From positions 496,001-560,000 of the forward strand of contig JAGKQI010000091.1 in the NCBI GenBank assembly GCA_018806915.1: a DNA stretch of 64,000 nucleotides, given 5' to 3'. Source of the DNA: Phytophthora colocasiae. Lineage: Eukaryota; Oomycota; Peronosporomycetes; Peronosporales; Peronosporaceae. The translations under genes and the position numbers were made by a program. Numbering within the stretch: the first letter of the stretch is position 1; every line of letters begins with the position of its first letter. Shown piece by piece: positions 60,201-64,000 of this stretch. The notes below the pieces were generated by a model that worked only from the letters and a program-made list of their open reading frames with translations, made no database searches and had not been told where the DNA came from.

Positions 60201-63089
60201 CAGAACTGCTGCGACCACCGGAAAATCTTCAATGAACTTGTGATAATAATTCAAACTCCCGAGGAACGACTGGACGCCTTTCAGAGTGGTCGGAAACGGA
60301 AGGTCCAAAACACCCTTTGCGATTTTCGGAGTAGCTCGAATACCTTCAGCACTTATCTCATGAGACAAGTATGGGATCGTCAATTTTCCAAACTCACTCT
60401 TCGGAAGACTCACCGAGATGTTCCAGTATCTGAGTCGAAATAGCAATGCATTCAGATCTTCACACAACTGGTCCCAAGTTGGAGCACCATGGGCGATGTC
60501 ATCGATATAGGAACTTCGTCCCAACACCGGACTCATCTGAGACGGGGCAGGTATATTTCGCTGAAACACAGTCATAGTATCCGAAAGATTCGGGACTTGG
60601 AACCCAGCATCATGATCACCTTGGCCATTACCTTCCGGAAGATTCAGTTGTAAGAACTCCAAAACTTCAGAGTCCACTTGGGCTTCCTCTTCAGGAGGCA
60701 ATCTGACGAATCCCCACAGGCAGTTGTTAATTACTGCTTGATAAACCAGTGGTGCATTTTTGAGTCCAAATGGCATACGAATCCATTGGAAATGTCCGAA
60801 TGGACATACGAAAGCTGAAATCAACTTTGCACGTTCCGACATTCGGATAGCCCAAAATCCACTTGCCATGTCGAGACTCATAAACCACATTGCACTTTCG
60901 AAACCGATTAGAAGGTCGTCGATCAGCGGTAACGGATAGTTCGACAACAAGATGAACCCATTCACGACTCGATAATCAATACACATCCGGATATCGACTC
61001 CATTCTTCTTCAAGACGATAACGATCGGTGATGCCCAAGGAGATTCCGAATGTTCGATCAGTCCGGTCTCCAAAAGTTTCTTGAGCAACTCGTACACCTT
61101 GACGGCCAAATGAGGTGCAATCGACCGTGGTCTTTGTGCAACAGGCTTCGCATCTCCAACATCCAGGTCGCAAATCACACCTCTCGCCGGAGCCGGGGCT
61201 GCATTACCGTCCCCTAAGAAAATCTTCCGATGACGTTTCAGAATCTTGCGGAGCTTACGCTCTTCTTCTGGAGTCGTCTTTCCGGGTTCTCCAACGTCCG
61301 CCTTCTCGATGTCACAACTTGGAGCTAACTCGTGTACTTCGGGAAGCATGACCAGTTGGTCCTTCAATTGGGACAACATGTCACTTCCCTCATGTACATA
61401 CACGGCTGGTTCCAAATTCAACTCTTCTGCACTCACGTGCAAACACCGGGTGAACTTGGTTTCCAATCTCCGAATGGCTCGATTCAACATGTCTGACTGG
61501 ACATTCTCTCCAAAAGTTCTCCTAGGGGGTTCGAATTCTTCCTCCAGAGCCGTATCGTCTGAGGGATCGTCCCCTGGCAAGTCCTCATCCACAGTAATCG
61601 CATCGAAAAATTCATTATCATCCGAACTTTCAAAAACAGACCCATCATCTCCATCCGGAACTTCATCACAAGTTTCGTATTCTTCAGGATCTGGCTCCAC
61701 AACTCGCGGAGGGTCGTCAGGTTCTGAAACTTCATCGATAGTCGGGAGTTCTTCTCGAACAGAATCATCAGGAATTTTCGGGGGTGGAACTTGAAGTTGG
61801 ACCATGTGCACATTTGAGCTTCCTCGGGGTGGCCTTACCAACAATTTCTTGGGCCACGAGTAGGTTGTTCTTTGGACACATGGTGGTCCGGACTCGGACA
61901 GCATCTGCATGTACTTCTGTTGTCGGAGCTGCTCTTGTCTGGAGTTGGTATTCTCATAGATCAGGACCTCCCATTCTCGATACCTCCGAAGTCCTGGCCT
62001 CACAAAACGTCCAAAAGGATAACATCCGTACTCCACAATCTGGGCGACTGTGGTGTTCGGTCCCATCCAGACGTCCTTCTCCGAAATATTCACCACTCGA
62101 ACGGCGACTGCCCAAGATCGGGCACCATAAATAAGCTGCGTCACCCATCGGTCACCACGCCCAGCCCACACAACTTCACGTTGTGGATTACTCTGGCCAT
62201 AATTGATCCGGATGACAGCTTGCTCGCCCGGTTGGAGGCATATCGTCCCTGATGGTCGCACATCCAGCCGAAGTCCTTTCCTTTGTTGGTCGAACGTTCT
62301 TCCGGACAACATCACATTCTCTTCATCTGGAAGTTGCACCAAGCCTTCTCGAACACACAATCGGACTCCAGCCGAATACATGAAGTCCATTCCGAGAAGC
62401 ATGTCAACACCTTCGCCGATGTTGGCAACCCACAATTCCAAAACATACACCACGTTCAGTCCCAAAGTCACCTTCACTTCAGTCCGAGCAGAGATGATTG
62501 TCGGCACTCCTCCCAATCCGGACACCCGGAGCTGCTTCTGGAAGTCCAACTTGAGTTTGAGTCTACGCGCAAGATCCAAACTCAGCATACTTACTGAAGC
62601 TCCGGAGTCCAAAAGAATCTCTGTCCGACAGTTGTTCACCGCACCATGTACCATAGCAACCCTTTTCGAATTCTCCGAACGATGTTCTTCCCACCATCCA
62701 TAACTCTCACCGGGTTTGAGCCTGAACTCGACAGGAGTGTCATCCGTGTTATCTGGATGCCAGTCGTCTAAAAGGTCAGGGTCATCACCAACTGGAGTGG
62801 GGTCTTCTTTCGGGAAAATGGTCATGCATTGATGGTTAACTTGTCGTCTCAACTCAGGTCCAACGTACGCTAAAACACACAATTCTGGGGTTTTCTTGAG
62901 CCCGGCGCGTTCTGGATCCCCATCCAGCGGGCTTAGTGGTTTAACGGTTTCTCCCCAGAATCGGCGTCCGGATCCAGAAGTTGATTCCGGATGGCGGTCG
63001 GCAGGTCCAGCGCACCTTGTTGGATGAGACTCTTGATGTCTTGGAGTGCCTTGTACTCTCCACATGATCCTTCGTGATACCGGTGACAA
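57296..63089 (-). CDS. Chromovirus Pol polyprotein (PR-RT-RH-RH-IN-chromodomain)
   Basis: The main frame (57888-63089, 1733 codons) has protease DSGA at 161-164, and RT from about 640 with IDYRVVN, SLDMASGFW (D740), MPFGLKNAPLVYQ and YIDD at 861-864. A first RNase H at about 1000-1090 has its catalytic Asp sites replaced (PHANAWA, YTRYSV). A second RNase H at about 1162-1290 has D1169, E1210, D1234 and D1284. Integrase has CVDC near 1511-1514, then D1543, D1603 and E1639. The frame shifts by one near 57950 into 57296-58060, which carries the integrase tail (GDSVWLYIPK) and a chromodomain (YEVEKILDLRW ... REYLVKWKGYDEPEWLP). It overlaps gag by 157 nt in the -1 frame. Confidence 0.88.
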
Positions 63090-63961
63090 TAGTCACATTG
63101 GCGAGTCCGGCAGAATCGGACCGGGTGTCCTTTCTTATGACAACGTTCGCACTCGATGTCATCCCAACAGTCCTCCTTGACATGCCCGAAGTTTCGACAA
63201 TTCTCGCAGAATCTTGCGGAGTAAGTCGGGCTTTTGAAACCATGTCGTTTGGTGTCCGGATGGTCTCCAGGTGATCGAGGTTTCCACCCAGAATCTTCGA
63301 GAATCTTGTATACCGCGTTCGAAAGATCGTCCATAGTCAGGAAAGAGTCATCCGGACCGTCATCAGTCTTCGAAGTAGTCGAGGTGGACATGGTCTCCGG
63401 TGGTGGCTTCTTTTCCTCATCTTGGAACCTCACATGTCGATCGTCATCTTCCGAGCCTTCATCATCTCGAGCAAGGTATGCTCTACCTGTCCGCTTGGAC
63501 CGGAACTTGTCACGAGGAACGTTGTCTGCCCGGAAGTCTCGCTTCGGAGGTGGCGTATCATATTCGTCATCCAAAGTCAAGTCTTCATGCTGCCGTAAGA
63601 CGTACTCGACATCTTTCAAGCTTCGGAGTCGTTGTCCTTGGAGCGTCATCCGAAGTCGGGAGTCCAGAAGTTTCTTGATGAACACCTTCAAGTGACTTTC
63701 GCGCTGTTTACTCGATCCATCGATGTCGACTCCAGCTCGATCCGCCACCTTGTTGAGTCGGTAGTAGAAATCCAGTGGAGACTCGTTCTTCTTTTGGACC
63801 ATCGTATAGTAACGTTCAGCGTCGGAAGTCTTCGCCTTGCGGTATCGCTCCTTGAACGCCTTCAGAAAATCCTTCCACTTCCGGCGAACCTTCGGAGTCA
63901 GATTGGCGCGCCAGTTCCGGACAGCAGGGGACAACTTCAATTTCATTTCGTATATCTTCAC
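62933..63961 (-). CDS. Chromovirus Gag
   Basis: 342 codons. The capsid-like region is WRANLTPKVRRKWKDFLKAFKERYRK ... ESPLDFYYRLNKVADRAGVD, followed by a charged linker. A C-terminal zinc cluster holds CENCRNFGHVKEDC and CERCHKKGHPVRFC (both CCHC), then CDYCHRYHEGSC. It ends at 62933 inside the start of the pol frame, the arrangement expected for -1 frameshifting. The 5' LTR and primer-binding site lie right of the window. The 5' end of gag could extend slightly beyond 63961 if an upstream start is used. Confidence 0.88.
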   Translation of the reverse strand: MKIYEMKLKLSPAVRNWRANLTPKVRRKWKDFLKAFKERYRKAKTSDAERYYTMVQKKNESPLDFYYRLNKVADRAGVDIDGSSKQRESHLKVFIKKLLDSRLRMTLQGQRLRSLKDVEYVLRQHEDLTLDDEYDTPPPKRDFRADNVPRDKFRSKRTGRAYLARDDEGSEDDDRHVRFQDEEKKPPPETMSTSTTSKTDDGPDDSFLTMDDLSNAVYKILEDSGWKPRSPGDHPDTKRHGFKSPTYSARFCENCRNFGHVKEDCWDDIECERCHKKGHPVRFCRTRQCDYCHRYHEGSCGEYKALQDIKSLIQQGALDLPTAIRNQLLDPDADSGEKPLNH

Positions 63962-64000
63962 GCTGTCTGTTTAGCCTCCTTGAACTGACATACTTTGGAA

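Larger units (their letters stand above)
52410..64000 (-). mobile_element. Chromodomain Ty3/gypsy element, right part outside window
   Basis: Gag and Pol run on the minus strand (63961 to 57296). A 1018-codon frame on the plus strand fills most of the space to the left end. The region about 52.4-53.3 kb has no genes and is where the 3' LTR should be; a purine-rich run on the minus strand (AAAGAGAG, near 53305-53313) is next to a possible LTR end at 53300. Both LTR borders are unproven because the second LTR is not in the window. Confidence 0.85.

Overview
The window reads as nuclear DNA of an oomycete, most likely Phytophthora or a close peronosporalean. The reasons are secreted RxLR-dEER effector genes with the 50-RxLR-53 spacing, the oomycete Inr-type core promoter (TCATTYYNCAWTTT) just upstream of several ATGs, short GT-AG introns of about 55-110 bp, and a dense mixture of Ty3/gypsy, piggyBac, MULE and hAT elements typical of these repeat-rich genomes. 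No RNA gene, CRISPR array or bacterial signal was seen.

Layout. 1-2.7 kb: the 3' part of a THADA/Trm732 homologue. 2.9-15.5 kb: a cluster of a repeat-containing (LRR-like) family of unknown function, with copy A broken by a hAT MITE, copy B split by a piggyBac element, and copy C intact at 750 aa. A short-chain dehydrogenase gene split by a solo LTR lies inside the cluster. 16.0-26.1 kb: a complete 10,081-bp Ty3/gypsy element on the minus strand with two nearly identical LTRs and a GTAC target-site duplication. 26.2-34.5 kb: an RxLR effector, a foldback element, a decayed second SDR + LRR-like block, a MULE whose transposase is fused to a Ulp1-type protease, and another decayed LRR-like copy. 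34.6-41.3 kb: a non-autonomous piggyBac-like element with a tandem array, then a second large piggyBac element. 41.7-47.1 kb: a secreted heme-thiolate peroxidase split by a 250-bp solo LTR, a DMT-family transporter with introns, and intact LRR-like copy F (750 aa). 47-51.3 kb: sparse sequence with an ankyrin fragment, then two RxLR effector genes head to head in a roughly 2-kb inverted duplication. 51.5-64 kb: a piggyBac terminus cut by a large chromodomain Ty3/gypsy element that runs off the right edge.

Most insertions can be dated relative to their hosts because target-site duplications are still readable: ATGCAAAG around the hAT MITE, GAGG and AGCAC around the solo LTRs, TTAA or TTAG around the piggyBac elements, and GTAC around the gypsy element. 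Removing each solo LTR and one duplication leaves the host reading frame open, so the genes were intact when hit.

The most unusual observations are these. (1) Introns of the transposase genes in the MULE and both piggyBac elements carry the same short motifs as the element's own subterminal regions, and a non-autonomous relative carries its motif as a tandem array. (2) The right-hand chromovirus has a catalytically eroded first RNase H, a second complete RNase H of the archaeal/plant type, a roughly 55-residue insertion in the RT palm, and a 1018-aa open reading frame on the opposite strand between pol and the LTR. (3) In the 10-kb gypsy element the gag ATG is formed by the last base of the LTR and the first bases of the primer-binding site.
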